This document shows positions 25,695 to 37,985 of a DNA stretch of 64,000 bases, piece by piece. This DNA comes from Stromatinia cepivora (taxonomy: Eukaryota > Ascomycota > Leotiomycetes > Helotiales > Sclerotiniaceae). The translations under genes and the position numbers were made by a program. The stretch is from contig RCTD01000028.1 in assembly GCA_014898415.1 (NCBI GenBank), positions 836,120 to 900,119 on the forward strand. The letters are read 5' to 3'. Below the pieces are notes generated by a model, which worked only from the letters and a program-made list of their open reading frames with translations, made no database searches and had not been told where the DNA came from. The stretch's first letter is position 1, and each line of letters starts with the position of its first letter.

Positions 25695-26201
25695 AAAAGA
25701 AGAGGAACATCTTCGTCGAACACGATCGATAGCATACATAGACTCTGGTCAGGCAAGATACGTAAGTGAGATATCGAGACTGCTGAGGGCTGCTATAGGA
25801 TTATCAGAATCTGCAGGTCGAGCTCCGTGAACAGAGATAGATGAGAGTGCCTGTCTGCTAAGATTGATACAGAGGCTTGTTCTGGGTAACTGATTCATGA
25901 TTGCATTAATAGGTAGTAACATGTTTTTTTTCCTATAGCCAAGATAAAGATAATTCCACCCTTTCGAAAAACCACCTCATCATTAATCAATTGTTCCGTT
26001 GTTCCGTGGGGACGACTTTACGACGGTGACTGCACCGAGACTGGGGAAAATGTGTATATTCATTATCATTCTTACATTCGTTATCATGCTAAAACGCCAT
26101 CGCAATGACCCATGTGTGCCCTATTTGCTCCACACTATCTATAAAAATACAAAATGCTTCTAATCATCCATGTGGCATATTCGACTGTACGGTCCAGCCT
26201 C
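25695..26201. other. Intergenic DNA downstream of the MFS gene
   Basis: Includes the MFS gene's 3' flank. The frames here are shadows of the transporter or under 90 codons without support. Confidence 0.5.
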
Positions 26202-27947
26202 TCATTTTTCACTTGCAAGCTGCCCAGCATCATGTTCTCTCGTATCGCTGGGCAACGCCACTCGTCCATATCCCATACCCTCCTCAATATATCCCTCCTG
26301 ATAATAAGTATCTTCGCGTGGAGCATCAGGCATACTTGCTATACTTGATGCTGACGATGAGTGGGAGCTAGTACTGGCCCTATTTTCAGTCGTTCGGTCT
26401 GGTGAGGATTGATTTGTCTCGAGGGCCTTTTCGTTGCCCACATCCCGTTCGTTCAAAGGTTTCTTCGTGGGGGTTGGCGCAAATTTGGATCGTTCTCGGA
26501 TGGCTCCACCATATTTATAAAATAAGAAGGGGATGGGGGCGAGACATATGGCAATTCCACCGATTAGTGAGCCACCTCCACCAACGCCAAGAGCATCGAA
26601 CATATATGTCGTGAATAATGGTGCTGCGGCGCCGGCTGCTGATCTACAAACAGTGTTTGCAGCAACTGCACTGGCGGCATACATTAAGTATGTATCGGTC
26701 AGATAATTGAGGTAGGCGACGAAAATGAGAAGAATAGACGTGGAGAGGAATATCCCAGCAAGAGTGGGAACTATCCAATGAACACTATTATAATTTCCAG
26801 ACCATGCAAACCAAAACATGGTGATTGGGAAAATAATCCCACCAGCCATGGCGACCGGTAGACGATCCTCAGCAACGCCAATATGACCAGCCTCCAGCTT
26901 CTTCCTATCACGATGGGACACTATGAAGATGGCGATACCGCCTATTATGGCCCCAATGATCGTACCAATCAATGGTAATTCTCCTACTCCGGAATTCCAA
27001 CCACGCTTCTCCTGAAAGATGATGGGGTAGATAGTGAACAGCATATACAGTAAAGCATATACAACGGATAGGTAAACCGCAACGGCAAACGAAATTGGAT
27101 CGACGAGAAGTTTCCATGGTCTAATAAGTGCGACCTTGAAAATTTGCCACAAGCTACGATCGCTATCTTCGACGGGAGCCTTGACGTTTTCGTAACCTGG
27201 GATTTCCAATGCCCTTATCCTCCTAGCTTTATTTACTAGCAATTTCGAAGGTAAGGTCTCTGGGATAGTAAACATCAAAAGTTCGGTGATACCAGCAAGC
27301 CATAAGATGACATAAAAATTCCACCTCCAGTCCTTTTTCAACTCAAGAAATCCTGAAATGACAGGGCCCAATGCTGGACCGGCAAAAGTCATCATCGAGA
27401 ACAGAGCCATGGCATTTCCTCTTTCGACAGGGCCCCAAATATCAGCGAGAACTCCTGGGGCATTTGAAAGTGGCGAACTTGCCATTGTACCCGTTATGAA
27501 TCGTCCTATTAATAGAGCTGCGAAATTATTGGCGAATGCACAAAGAAAGTTGAAGGCCAGGTACAAGGTAAAAGAGATATAAAAGATCCATCTTCGGCCA
27601 AAGAACTCGGACAATGGAGCCCAAAATAACGGGCCAAAGCAGTATCCTAAAAGAAAAACCGAAATGACCAAAGCTGCAGCCTCTGCAGAAACATGAAATT
27701 CTTTCTCAATTCCTGTCAAACATCCCGATGGACTGGACGATGCAAATGTTGCATTTACCACGAGCAAAACTGACACCACGGTAATATACCATCGTCTCGG
27801 CTTCGACCAATTCTTCGGATTCTCTATATCCCCGGGCCCAAAATCCAGATGCCCATTTTCATTTATATACGGCTGTTCATCGATGATATGTTTCGTGCGA
27901 TATGGCTTCGCATTTGGCCTTGACAAAACACGCTTTATTCGATCCAT
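26202..27947 (-). CDS. MFS multidrug transporter, DHA1 family
   Basis: Proton-antiport drug or metabolite exporter of the plasma membrane, 581 residues in one uninterrupted exon, the usual length for fungal DHA1 proteins. After a cytosolic N-terminus comes the family signature NPKNWSKPRRW (43-53). Twelve hydrophobic segments are arranged in two sixes. The loop after TM2 has motif A-like PLSEFFGRRWIF (111-122), and TM5 has the antiporter motif C form GPALGPVISG (190-199), followed by DWRW (206-209). TM11 has RSAAGAAAPLFTTYMF. About 100 C-terminal residues form a hydrophilic, Ser-rich tail, a likely phosphorylation region. The ATG at 27947 comes just before MDRIKR, with stops upstream. The closest described type is the polyamine/multidrug (TPO/FLR-like) group; the substrate cannot be told. 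No biosynthetic gene is adjacent. Confidence 0.93.
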   Translation of the reverse strand: MDRIKRVLSRPNAKPYRTKHIIDEQPYINENGHLDFGPGDIENPKNWSKPRRWYITVVSVLLVVNATFASSSPSGCLTGIEKEFHVSAEAAALVISVFLLGYCFGPLFWAPLSEFFGRRWIFYISFTLYLAFNFLCAFANNFAALLIGRFITGTMASSPLSNAPGVLADIWGPVERGNAMALFSMMTFAGPALGPVISGFLELKKDWRWNFYVILWLAGITELLMFTIPETLPSKLLVNKARRIRALEIPGYENVKAPVEDSDRSLWQIFKVALIRPWKLLVDPISFAVAVYLSVVYALLYMLFTIYPIIFQEKRGWNSGVGELPLIGTIIGAIIGGIAIFIVSHRDRKKLEAGHIGVAEDRLPVAMAGGIIFPITMFWFAWSGNYNSVHWIVPTLAGIFLSTSILLIFVAYLNYLTDTYLMYAASAVAANTVCRSAAGAAAPLFTTYMFDALGVGGGGSLIGGIAICLAPIPFLFYKYGGAIRERSKFAPTPTKKPLNERDVGNEKALETNQSSPDRTTENRASTSSHSSSASSIASMPDAPREDTYYQEGYIEEGMGYGRVALPSDTREHDAGQLASEK

Positions 27948-30800
27948 CGATGTTGAAAAATAATGAAATTAATTAAAGATGGGGAAATGGTGAAGAAAAA
28001 TAAACTCGGACGGGGGATCGACGTTGTATACATCATTTTCTAAAATTGTGGATAATCGGCATCATACAATCACACTTTAGAATGCACACGCGGAATTGTG
28101 GATTGATAACCATGGAATTGGTATGTTCCTGTCCTAGTAATGATTAAGTAATAAGTACGGATAAAAGATGCCGCTCTTCATCATCATTATTACTGTTTTG
28201 GCCTCTAATTCCGTTAGCTAAAATATTGTTGGCCAATTATGAAAACTATCTTCGACTCGGCGAATAATTTCCAAATTCCGATTAGAAATATTTCTGTGGT
28301 TTCTTTTTTCCATGATTATAAATTATTAACCCTATGATGTCTTTTTAGGACAATTTTTGACATATGCGTGATTTTTAAGGTTCAAATCCTTCACCCCTCA
28401 CACAAGGGCTTGATAGAACGAAGTAAGGTCACCAGGCCAGAGCTTCGGCATTCATCATTGGCCCCTTTTAGGTCATATAAGCGAAGTACGAGTTAGCATT
28501 GGACATAACGAACTTATTTCCTTTTTATCTCCTTGTTATATCCGCCTATTCTTTATTGATCATATTCTCTCAGGCATGCTGTTCTGGTATGTGAACCTCA
28601 AAAATACCCATTTAAGTCTATACTACTCAATTAAAAACAGAAAAAAATGTCACTGAAGGTCGTATAAGAGCGACCTCGCCATCTTGATAGATATTTAGAA
28701 CCAAGGTTGTGGTTAACAAAAATCCTACCGCTTCTATCCAATTCACCGGCAGGATGTTACCCTCCATTCTACAGCTGACAAATCCGACATTGAGTGACTT
28801 CGGCTCCGACAAGTACAAATACCCGATTCCCCATAGCCGACAATTCACTGCTTGCAATCAAGTACGTAAACTTTGCCTGAATTCGGATCGTGGCCAGCTC
28901 AAGCCCAATCTAGTGACCACAAATATATTTCCATCTTACAGAGAAGGGTCAATACGTTCTCACAGTGATGGTGTTGGGGGAATCGTGTCATTTGGGCAAG
29001 TATAAATCTATGCCAGTTAGGAGGCATTCTTGAATATATCTCGGCGGAAGTGAATCGGAGAGACGATATTAGTCCCTGCATTGGAGTTAATTCGAATTAA
29101 GAGTATCCAGCGTCGTAGATAAACTAGACTATGAACAGAATTTGAGCAGGCATTTTTGGACAAGTATCTTTAATGCGCCGTCTGATATGGAGAAATTTGG
29201 AGCATATGACTGGCAAGTTCCAGCGCGCATAGTATAATTGTCCAGATAATCTGAGTAATTGGGAATAATCAAATTGATTAGGTAAGTAAAGATCATTCTC
29301 TTATACAAAGAATAGTAGACACCATTTTGAAACCCGTGTAAGGTAAAAGTCGGTAAAGGTCTCTCTTACCTGACTTTATAAGTGTACTTCGGAGCCGAAT
29401 TTCACTAAGTGAAGAGTGACAGAAAGTGCAACGACCTCATGCTCACTGTAAGAAAGATTACCATCAATTCTAAAAGTAACCGTCTCTTTCATACAAATCA
29501 AGGAAAACAATACTCAGACCTACTCACAGATTCTTGAAAGACTTTGTTACCAAGAGCGCGACTGCGAACTTCCACATTGAGAGCATGAGTATCCATTGGA
29601 TAAGCATCAAATTGCTTATAGATATCGAAACTTCAACAATCGATACTGCAACAATCTGCCAAGCTCATCACTCAACTTGATGAATGTGATGTCCAACACA
29701 TCGAGACGCCACATTCTCCATCTACGAGGCTTCCCCCGAATAAACTTTTGGGACTATGCAAACAACAGACCAGAGACAGAGATGATACGAATACGAGTAT
29801 TTGATGACTTGGGAAGTGTTGCAGGGAGACATATTCTTTACTATCTATCGTTTATTTCAGCGCAGACCTTTAAGATTGGAAAATTGTCTTCATGAGAGGA
29901 ATGGCTGGCGCCTCCCGATTTGCAAAGACATGCGTGTTCTGATATCCATTCCTTTCCGCACTACGAAGCAAGTAGCTCATATGCCGGGATTTTTAATCTG
30001 TTAGAATTCTCAACTCCTTCAGGAATAAGTCTTTTTTTTAGAACATCAGTTACAAAGTCTAAATTATACGACAGTTCATTAAAAGAGAAGATGGTATGGG
30101 AGGGGGGAAAGCTCAAAAAAGAAAAAAGAGTTATTTTTGAGTATCGGGAGTTGCTTTAACATGCGAAATTTCCTTAGAACCTCGCAATTGCACGAGAATA
30201 TGAAGTCATCGTCTACTTTGTTTGCAACCCCGCATGAACTTGTCAGGCATAAACTTCTTGTTAGAATGTATCTTGTGATAAACAAGCGACCACTGTTGGA
30301 CTGCGTGTATTGAGGTTATAGTCTGAGAACAAACGAATGTGAAAATAAAGTTGCCGCCGTGAGCCCGAGCCCGAGCCTGTCTTGATGCATTTTTGCATTT
30401 ACCGAATACAGTATTGATATTGTATGTCGCATCATGGAAACATTCATCCACTCGAACTATTACACCAGAAACACTCACTCTCTTTTCTTCAACCTGCTAC
30501 AACCGTGAATCATCACTCACCCTCTCCTATCTCATCGCGTAGTTCAGCAACAATATAGGTGCTCAAGCAGCGCATATGTATTTCCATTATTTTAATCGCC
30601 CCCGATTTCTACTTCTAAGCGTGCAAGAAGTCATCCACCGTTGTTCATTATTCTCTTACCATAGATGAAAGCAATAATGGATATAAGCATAATGCAAGAG
30701 CACTCCCAAACGCTCAATCATCCACGGGCCATAAAATTACAACTTATCAGCGAAATACCTCCCTGTCATAATGATGAATGTTTTCAAAACCCCACAGAAT
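27948..30800. other. Intergenic DNA, no supported gene
   Basis: Upstream side of the MFS gene. Frames of 60-99 codons exist on both strands (for example 28709-29005 and 29596-29895), but none has a recognisable domain, and overlapping frames are equally open. A tRNA B-box-like word at 28377 has no tRNA around it. Confidence 0.45.
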
Positions 30801-33165
30801 TAAAAAGACAAGGACCGCTTTGAAAGCGTGTAGCGCGTCAAAGCTTTACCTTCATATATCCCCCTACCAAATCGCATCCACCAAATTATCTAGCATGCGC
30901 AGAGAAAAAGATATCCGAACTATACCGACCTCCCGATTCATTGGAAAACATATTCGAGTCAAATACCTCTATAAATCAGTCGCTTTTGAAAAGTTGTACT
31001 AACATGCAAGCTCCATAAATTGGCATTGAAAGAGGTTAGATGATCAATATTTGGTATAACTTCTGTGAGAGCGTGAGGATAGCTCTTGGAGAAGAAGAGC
31101 TTCTCAATTGCGATTCTATACACAGAGAAATGACGCTGTGCATTTACCGGAGGTTCAATTATATATACCGAATCAAAATTTCCGGGCTCCGGCTAGGGTC
31201 CGTCTGGAGTATATAGACAGTAGCGCTTATATATCGTTTCTGTATGACAATTATCGAGTAATTCATTCCAACTAGAAAATTAAACTTCCTTCAGGGAAGA
31301 CTTGGAAGCTGAATGTCATATATCCACAACACGTACTCTTTCAAGTCAATAGAAAATGAAATCATCTCAAGATAACCTATCACCCCATTTCATTCTTCTG
31401 CCTCCCTTTTCTTCCGTTCCCCTCTCCTCTCCTCCATCTCACATAAAATTCGCGGTAGGTAAAATCCTCGCAAAAGAAGCATACCTAGATAAATTCTATA
31501 ACCATCATCACCGCAAATCCGTAAATAAGAACAACAATAGAAAATTTTCGTTCTAGAAATCCGGTATGGAATATACAACAAAACAAATCCACAATACCTC
31601 CACAAACTACATCTCTCCCCAAATCATTCAACACATCCCAACCCACCAATTTGTAGATCCATAATATCCATAACTCGAGTACTATAATCTATAAAAAGGT
31701 AAAGTAAGATCATGAAAGAAATATGAATCCCACCAAGAAGATTTTTCTTTCTCCCATCTCTTCATCCGTCCACTCAGCGCTCGCGATGCCTCCCTCCCTC
31801 CCTCCATATTAACTACCATACTAATCATATATATGGTAAAAACAAATTCCTGTGTTATAAATGAAGGATTTTATTTAAAATTCTGAGATATTTTGTACTG
31901 TACGATAGATAAGCAAAAAAGTAGATTGATTCAATGGTACTGGCATTGACACTAGCACCGACGACATCCCCAAGTCTCTACCATGGAATCTGAACTACCA
32001 AGTGACTTCTCGTACAGAAAGCCAACCTACCCATGCAGTAGAGAAAAGTAAAATAAAATCAAGTTCAGAAATGCCTCAACACAAATAGGAAAGTAATACT
32101 CAATGAAAGTACGTTAAGTATTTTGCAATTGCATCACATTTCGTCACATCACAACACATCCAGTATATCAAACTCATTCATCCCCTCATTTCCTCACTCA
32201 CCATACCTACCCACCTTCCTCCCTGCCCATACCTACCTATACCTACATACCTAACCACCCACCTACCTACATCCCAAGTTCTCCAAATATTACCACACCC
32301 AGAATCACAAATCCAAATCCAAACCCAAATCCAAATAAAAACTATCAAACCTCAACTTCTTCTCTTCTCTTTTCCTTTTTACTTTTCCTTTCCTCTTTTC
32401 CCATCAAATATCCGACTTTGATTCCAACCCCCATCTCGATTCCGATACTATATAATTAATTAATTACATACCTAATACACGTCCGTCCATCCATCCATCC
32501 ATCCATCCATCCATCCATCAAACCTACTACCTACTATCCAGATACACATAAATCCACATACACCAACCAATCCGCAGAAATCCCCCCCCCCCAAACAACA
32601 AAAACCACATACTTATTCCCTCCCGAGCACCCATCTCCCAACTCCCATATCTCGACATCTCGCCCCCAAAGACAAAGACAACGCTTCCAACTTTATTTCA
32701 TCTCATCACATCACATCACCAACCTAACCTTACTTTACTCTACCCTACCAAGAAAAATCAAAATCAAGATCGATCGAGGACACAAGCATACACATACACA
32801 TACACAAACACATCCGCACATCCCACACATCCAATCAAACCCCCCCTTCCCCCCCAAAATAATTCCATACATCGACTCCTCACCCATACATCGACTCCTC
32901 ACCCATACATCAACTCCCCACCACCCACCCACCAACCAACTAACCAACCACATCCCAAATAATCTCAACGCACAAGCAAGCAAAGCCAGGATCCAAACCA
33001 GAACTCAACTCTCAAAACTCAAGCGCCCCAGCCCCGCCAGCCCACCGAACCCTACCATCCCATAATCCCATCCCATCCCAAAAATAAGCGCGGTAGTGCC
33101 GCCAAGGCTTATCTATATCTTAAAAATTCATGCGCAAAGAAGTAGTGTAGTGCACAAATAATGTA
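30801..33165. other. Pyrimidine-rich intergenic or regulatory DNA
   Basis: From about 31360 the plus strand is dominated by C, T and A with very few G, dense in CCATC, ACATAC and CCTACC words. This composition is common in leaders and promoters of filamentous ascomycetes. No coding frame is supported. The copia element at 33171 was inserted into this tract, whose other half resumes at 41036. Confidence 0.5.
32481..32519. repeat. (CCAT)n microsatellite
   Basis: About nine tandem CCAT units. A poly-C run follows at 32582-32592, and CA-rich tandem words (ACATAC) lie near 32785-32810. Confidence 0.9.
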
Positions 33166-33170
33166 ACTCG

Positions 33171-33337
33171 TGTTGGAAATGAGGCCATCATAGGATTAGA
33201 ATTGAGGTCACAAGACCACAATGGTGCACAAACCATATTTGGGGATAATCTCAATTCTACTCCTATTAGAATTATAGATCCTTAGTTCAATCTATATAGT
33301 TAACAATACTATTATTTCCTGTACCAAAAGTTAATAG
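33171..33337 (+). repeat. 5' LTR of the copia element (167 bp)
   Basis: It opens TGTTGGAAATGAGG and ends GTTAATA. Differences from the 3' LTR are mostly C/T and G/A changes, the pattern left by RIP, so the divergence cannot be used as a simple clock. Confidence 0.95.
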
Positions 33338-33348
33338 GTTATGAGCCT
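33338..33348 (+). other. Primer-binding site for a half-molecule of initiator tRNA-Met
   Basis: GGTTATGAGCC starts on the first base after the LTR. It is complementary to the anticodon stem-loop of initiator tRNA-Met (GGCTCATAACC, anticodon CAT), not to the tRNA 3' end. Drosophila copia and related elements prime from such a cleaved 5' half. The same site, mutated, follows the LTRs of copy A and of the nested element. Confidence 0.8.
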
Positions 33349-33797
33349 GGTTGTATAGTAGTGATTAGAAAGCAAAGCAAATCGAGAAAGGATTAGTATA
33401 GCTAGTAGGGGTGGAACAGAGTGAAAATCAGAGTTTTCATATAGTGCTATTGAAGTAGAGTTGAAATACGATAATACAGTTTATAATTCACAACATCATA
33501 GGCCAGAACGGAGAGCAGTCTGTATAATGCCGATATAGAATTATAGCAGAGGCGAAGAGCAAGTTCGTATAGCTACAAGAAAATATATTATAATATGATC
33601 TTACGAATTCTTTTATTGTTTTATTTTTATATTTCTTTATTATTTTGAATTTATTTGCTGTATACTTTTTTAAGATTGTCTTAAAAATCTGAAGACTATC
33701 TTTGATACCCATTAAATAGTAAGAAACCTTTACAATATCGGAATCAAACAATCCTTCGAAGTTCGATCAAAATAATTATGAATGATGATTCAGATAA

Positions 33798-34220
33798 ATG
33801 AAGATACAATTGAAAGGGAAAGAATAGTTTTATACAATTGATCAAATATTAGACGAATATACACAGATTGCAGGATCCAATATAGTATCTGTCTACAAGA
33901 TCAATGGTCATATATATTATAATATCGAATTGAAATCGGAATACTTAAAGAACGAAGCGAATATATTATTATATATTTGCATAATATTCAATGATAACGA
34001 TGAAGCCTTTACTAACGAATATTCAACAATATATACATTTTGGAGATATTTTAAATCAAAATATACTAGAATCAGTATAATCATAGCCAATACATATATA
34101 ACGATGATCCAGAACTTCAAATTCCAATTCAATACTTATTCCAATATAATTATTATCGAAGCTTGGGACAAATTGAAAGAATATAAAAAGAAACTAGGAG
34201 CTACAAACGAAAACTATTGA
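33798..34220 (+). pseudogene. copia gag remnant
   Basis: It starts at an ATG with MKIQLKGKE followed by TAG where a TGG tryptophan would be expected (copia gag often reads LKGxENW here). It then remains open to 34220, including MKSEYLKNEANILL, which matches the minus-strand stretch at 2808-2990 of copy A. No zinc knuckle survives in this piece. The protein would have been the nucleocapsid/capsid part of the polyprotein. Confidence 0.7.
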
Positions 34221-35299
34221 TTAGTATATTAAAATATTGCCCTATTCTTGATTTTAATATATAATCTTTTAATCGATTATCAAAGAATAATGAATATATT
34301 GGATATCCAAATCAATCTTAATATCGATGATAAGATTAAGTATTTATAAATTAAAGAACTTCGTTTTAAGGATAGATTAAAGTTAATATAAATTATGAAA
34401 GGATTTAGATATACTTTTCAATATTAAGAATCAGATTTCGAGATCCCAAATAATATTTGTAATCTATATCAAAAAAAAATCATTATATATAAGATTATTT
34501 ATATTTAATATAAACTAATAAACTCCTTTATAATTACTTTTATCATTAAAGAAAAAAAGGATCATCGAATCCGAAAAAGATTCATTTTAATAAAAAAGAC
34601 TAAATATACTTTATTAACAATATTTTTGAATTAGACTTCGATATTGAGGATATAATAAAGGAAGATTGTAATTTGATAAAGGAAATCATTAATAAGGTTT
34701 TTCTTAATAAATAGTATACCGATATAGATACTTCTTTATATATATCTGATCAACCTTTATTATTTAGATTAATAAAATTTATTGTTAAATGAAGGATAAA
34801 GATTGATAAAGGAATAATATATTATTATTATTAAGATTTAATGAATATAATATATAAAGATGATTTTAAGATACTATTTTCAAATATATTATATATATTA
34901 GGGTTAAGAGTAAATTTGTTGTTAGGAAAAAGGATTTACAAAATAGAATTGTAAGGGGAATTCAATTTTCATTATATATATTTTAAAAAGGACAATAAAA
35001 AAATTATTTATACTAGAATATAAAACGGAATATATATAGTTTTATATATAATTAAAGGATATAAAAATATAACTCTTTATTTTAATATATATCAAAATGA
35101 TTAGGAAAAAGGTTTTTTTTTCAAAAATAATCGATAATATTAAAGATATCGATAACGAATTAATATTTAAGGAGAAAAAAAGATATTTGTTATGATATCA
35201 AAGATTCAATTATTTAAATCCAGATAAGATTAAGAATTTATATAAGATATTCAATATAATTAAACCGATAAAGATTCCAATTGAATTAGATATCTATGA

Positions 35300-35767
35300 A
35301 GTATATATATTCATCAAGATAATCAATTGTATTTCAAAGTAATTGAGTCTATATAAATCAAAGAGATTCGAATTTATATATTTCGATATTGTAGGATTAT
35401 TCCCAAAATCGATTTGAGGGAATCGTTATTTTATATTGATCATTGATAGTTGTATAAGAGTAAATTGGATTATATTATTTAAACAAAAAGATGATATAAT
35501 TCAAATATTGAAAACTTAGAAAAAGGAGATGGAATTAGTTATTGAAGAAAAGATCATTGTAGTTAGGATTGATAATGTATTAGAACTCTTATAAGTTATT
35601 TGTGAATGATCATTGGGTATACGATCCGAAGTTATAATAATTGCTTCTTCATATCAAAACAAATTTGCAAAACGGAATATAAGGATTGTAAAAGTAGATA
35701 TGAAAACAATATTAAAAGAAGCTGGATTATTATTAGAATTTTAGGATAAAGTTATAAAGTATAATAC
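35300..35767 (+). pseudogene. copia integrase remnant, interrupted by nested insertion
   Basis: The reading FEFIYFDIVGLFPKSI...YFILIID matches the copia integrase catalytic core, with D at the FDI and IID positions, and parallels 1312-1602 of copy A. The frame carries TGA and TAG stops at tryptophan, arginine or glutamine positions. At 35767 the sequence is cut in the integrase C-terminal domain by the nested element and resumes at 38154. Confidence 0.8.
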
Positions 35768-35930
35768 TGTTAACAAGTCATATTGAGTGGGTGGAAAAGC
35801 CTTATTATTCTAAGGTTATCTGGTTAGAAGCTATTATACAGGTTGTGTGATTCGGTAGAATCACATACAGGCTAATCCCATTATAGTATAGTCCCATGCT
35901 TAGATATACAATATGATCTAAAATCCAACA
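35768..35930 (-). repeat. 3' LTR of the nested element (163 bp)
   Basis: On the plus strand it begins TGTTAACAAGTCATATTGAG and ends AAATCCAACA. It is the less mutated of the two LTRs. Confidence 0.93.
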
Positions 35931-36319
35931 CTCCCCCAGAAATGTAATATATATAAAAGTAGAGAGGATTAAACTATAAATACTACAATTGGTTTAAACC
36001 GAATTGAGCAATATTAACCTGAAAATAGAAAGCCAATGATATTGAATGATCATTCCTTTACTAGATCTTTTAAGATCTAAGATCTAACAAGATTCGAATA
36101 GAATAATTGCTTTACGATAGTATAATAATCTTTAAAGAATAATCAATACCCCTTTTTTCATAATAAAAATTAAAGGAAATCTATCTTTCCTGCTCTCAAT
36201 CCTTCAACTGTATTAGGTTAGAGCCTTCAGCCCTACACTGCAATACAGATGCTTCTTTTTAATAGGATAATACATCCTATAAAATCATATCCATAACTCT
36301 TCCCTTCGTAGTAAGAGTA

Positions 36320-36545
36320 TAACTAACTACCAACCAGGATGATTGATAGATTACTAACTAGTAGCTTTTGCTCCAGGGAACTATTATATCTGTCGACCTC
36401 TAGTATTATATTTGTCTAGGTATTAATGATCTTTATATACTAATTGGTAAGCTGTTACCGGCTCCAGGAAGCTATGGTATCTGTCGACCTCTAGTACCAC
36501 ACTTGGCTAAATATCTAGTGATCTTCATATACTATATAACAGAGT
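36320..36545. repeat. Direct repeat inside the nested element, two units of about 95 bp
   Basis: The phrase ATCTGTCGACCTCTAGTA occurs at about 36389 and again at about 36480. Each copy is preceded by a CTCCAGGAA-like word and followed by a TAGTGATCTTYATATACTA-like word. The copies differ mostly by transitions. Confidence 0.75.
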
Positions 36546-36705
36546 TTAATAGATACGCGTCCTTCTATTATTAATATAATCGTCCACTTCTCCCAATATA
36601 TCATTCTGTATATCTTCCGGTATACAGTCTCCTCCTCTGGTTTCATTTTTGGTTCCTTCTATAATCGCTTCCGGTTCTATTTCTGGTTCTTTTATTAAGG
36701 ATACT
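36546..36705 (-). pseudogene. Short open coding-like segment in the nested element
   Basis: About 52 codons in the element's own orientation, acidic and proline-containing (KEPEIEPEAIIEG), ending TAA at 36546-36548. It is strikingly stop-free for its surroundings. It could be the end of a gag-like or linker region. No motif identified. Confidence 0.35.
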
Positions 36706-37049
36706 CTTCTTTTTTTTTACAATCGTTAGTATAGTTATTGTTGTAAATGTTGAATATAAAGATACAACAAAATAATATTGATCTGGAGGTAAAGATAAAG
36801 TGGTATTGAAATGATATACAATAAGTAATATATCAAAAGATAACGAAGTTGGTAATTGTAATCAAAAAAAGAAGAACAAAAAGATATCAAAGATATCAAT
36901 AATAATATAAAGGGGTGGTGATCGAGGAAAGAATTAGATACTAATAGAGAATCCCCAAAAGGAATATAAAAAATACTTTCCCAAAACGGAAATGCTATTT
37001 CTCAAAACAAAAAATAGTAATATTTCTTTAATACAAATACAATAAATTC

Positions 37050-37275
37050 TAAGGATACTATAGATATCGAATTCATCATTCCAAAAGTTCCAATTCAAGA
37101 ATCAACTTCTGTAAACCCTGAATCTATACCAGAAGCAAAATTTAAGATTATCTTAAATTTTGTTGACAAATCCATTTTAGTAGAATCAAAAAGCGAAATA
37201 AATCTATAATCATCTAAAACTAAACAAAAGGATACAATAAATCTTAAAGATGAACCCCTAAAGTATCTAAAACGA
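37050..37275 (+). pseudogene. Fragment matching the host element's integrase-RT linker, antisense to the nested element
   Basis: It matches 38776-38996 of the host element collinearly, for example AATAAATCTATAATCATCT in both and the run around CAAAATTTAAGATT. In the host this is the plus-strand region between integrase and reverse transcriptase. Here it lies opposite to the nested element's own direction, so it was acquired in inverted orientation or belongs to a third insertion whose ends I could not see. Confidence 0.7.
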
Positions 37276-37599
37276 AAACAAATATAGATTTTATAGTTCT
37301 TTCAAAAATTATATCAGAAATATAATCTCCAATACTTCTATTAAGTTTTCTATAAGAAATCTATCAATTATATAAAGATCAAAAGTATTCAAGGAATAGG
37401 AATATTCGAATTTTGTTCTGAAAAGGTTTTGAAAGGTTTATTTTACTTTGCAAAGTATTTATTTTTTATTATTACTATCGATATAAAGCAAAAAAGCTTT
37501 CAAAAAAGAAAAGGAGATATTAAGGGAATCGATTGATTTTCGAATTATCGGAAAAAGAATGTAAAAAGGTGGTATCTTTTATTTAAGTAATTTCTAAAG

Positions 37600-37905
37600 C
37601 GGGCTCTCCTATACTAATTGTATTGTTGGGATTCAATTCTGTCAATATATTTAATATAACAGGCTTCCCTGTTTATTCGTTGAATAATCTATGATCCTAT
37701 TTGATTTTATTTTGCAGATATATTTAATATAATAGATTCTTTTGCTTGTTTGTTATACAAACTATTCTTCGTTTTATTGATTATATTTAATATAGTAAAC
37801 TTCCCTACTCAATTATGTCAATCTTATTTGTTTATTCTGCTAATGTATTTAGTATAATGGGCTTCTTTGCTTAATTATATCGATTTTGCTTATCTACTCT
37901 GTCGG
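37600..37905. repeat. Imperfect tandem repeats in the nested element
   Basis: Four loosely spaced copies of a phrase like ATATTTAATATAACAGGCTT, each followed by a CCCTG/TTTGCTT-like word, at intervals of roughly 70-85 bp, next to the primer-site end of the element. They are degenerate and of unknown role. Confidence 0.55.
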
Positions 37906-37985
37906 ATCTATTGAAGACTTGATCTTTTATTCTAAAAAACTAACCCTAAATTATATAGTAATACATAGAACCCGGATTTATAATC

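Noticed and set aside
28330..28400. tRNA gene suggested by GGTTCAAATCC
   Set aside because: The word matches a B box, but there is no A box, acceptor stem or cloverleaf around it.
29596..30004. Plus-strand gene of 67-99 codons
   Set aside because: Two frames overlap and are equally plausible; neither extends through splice sites to a recognisable protein.
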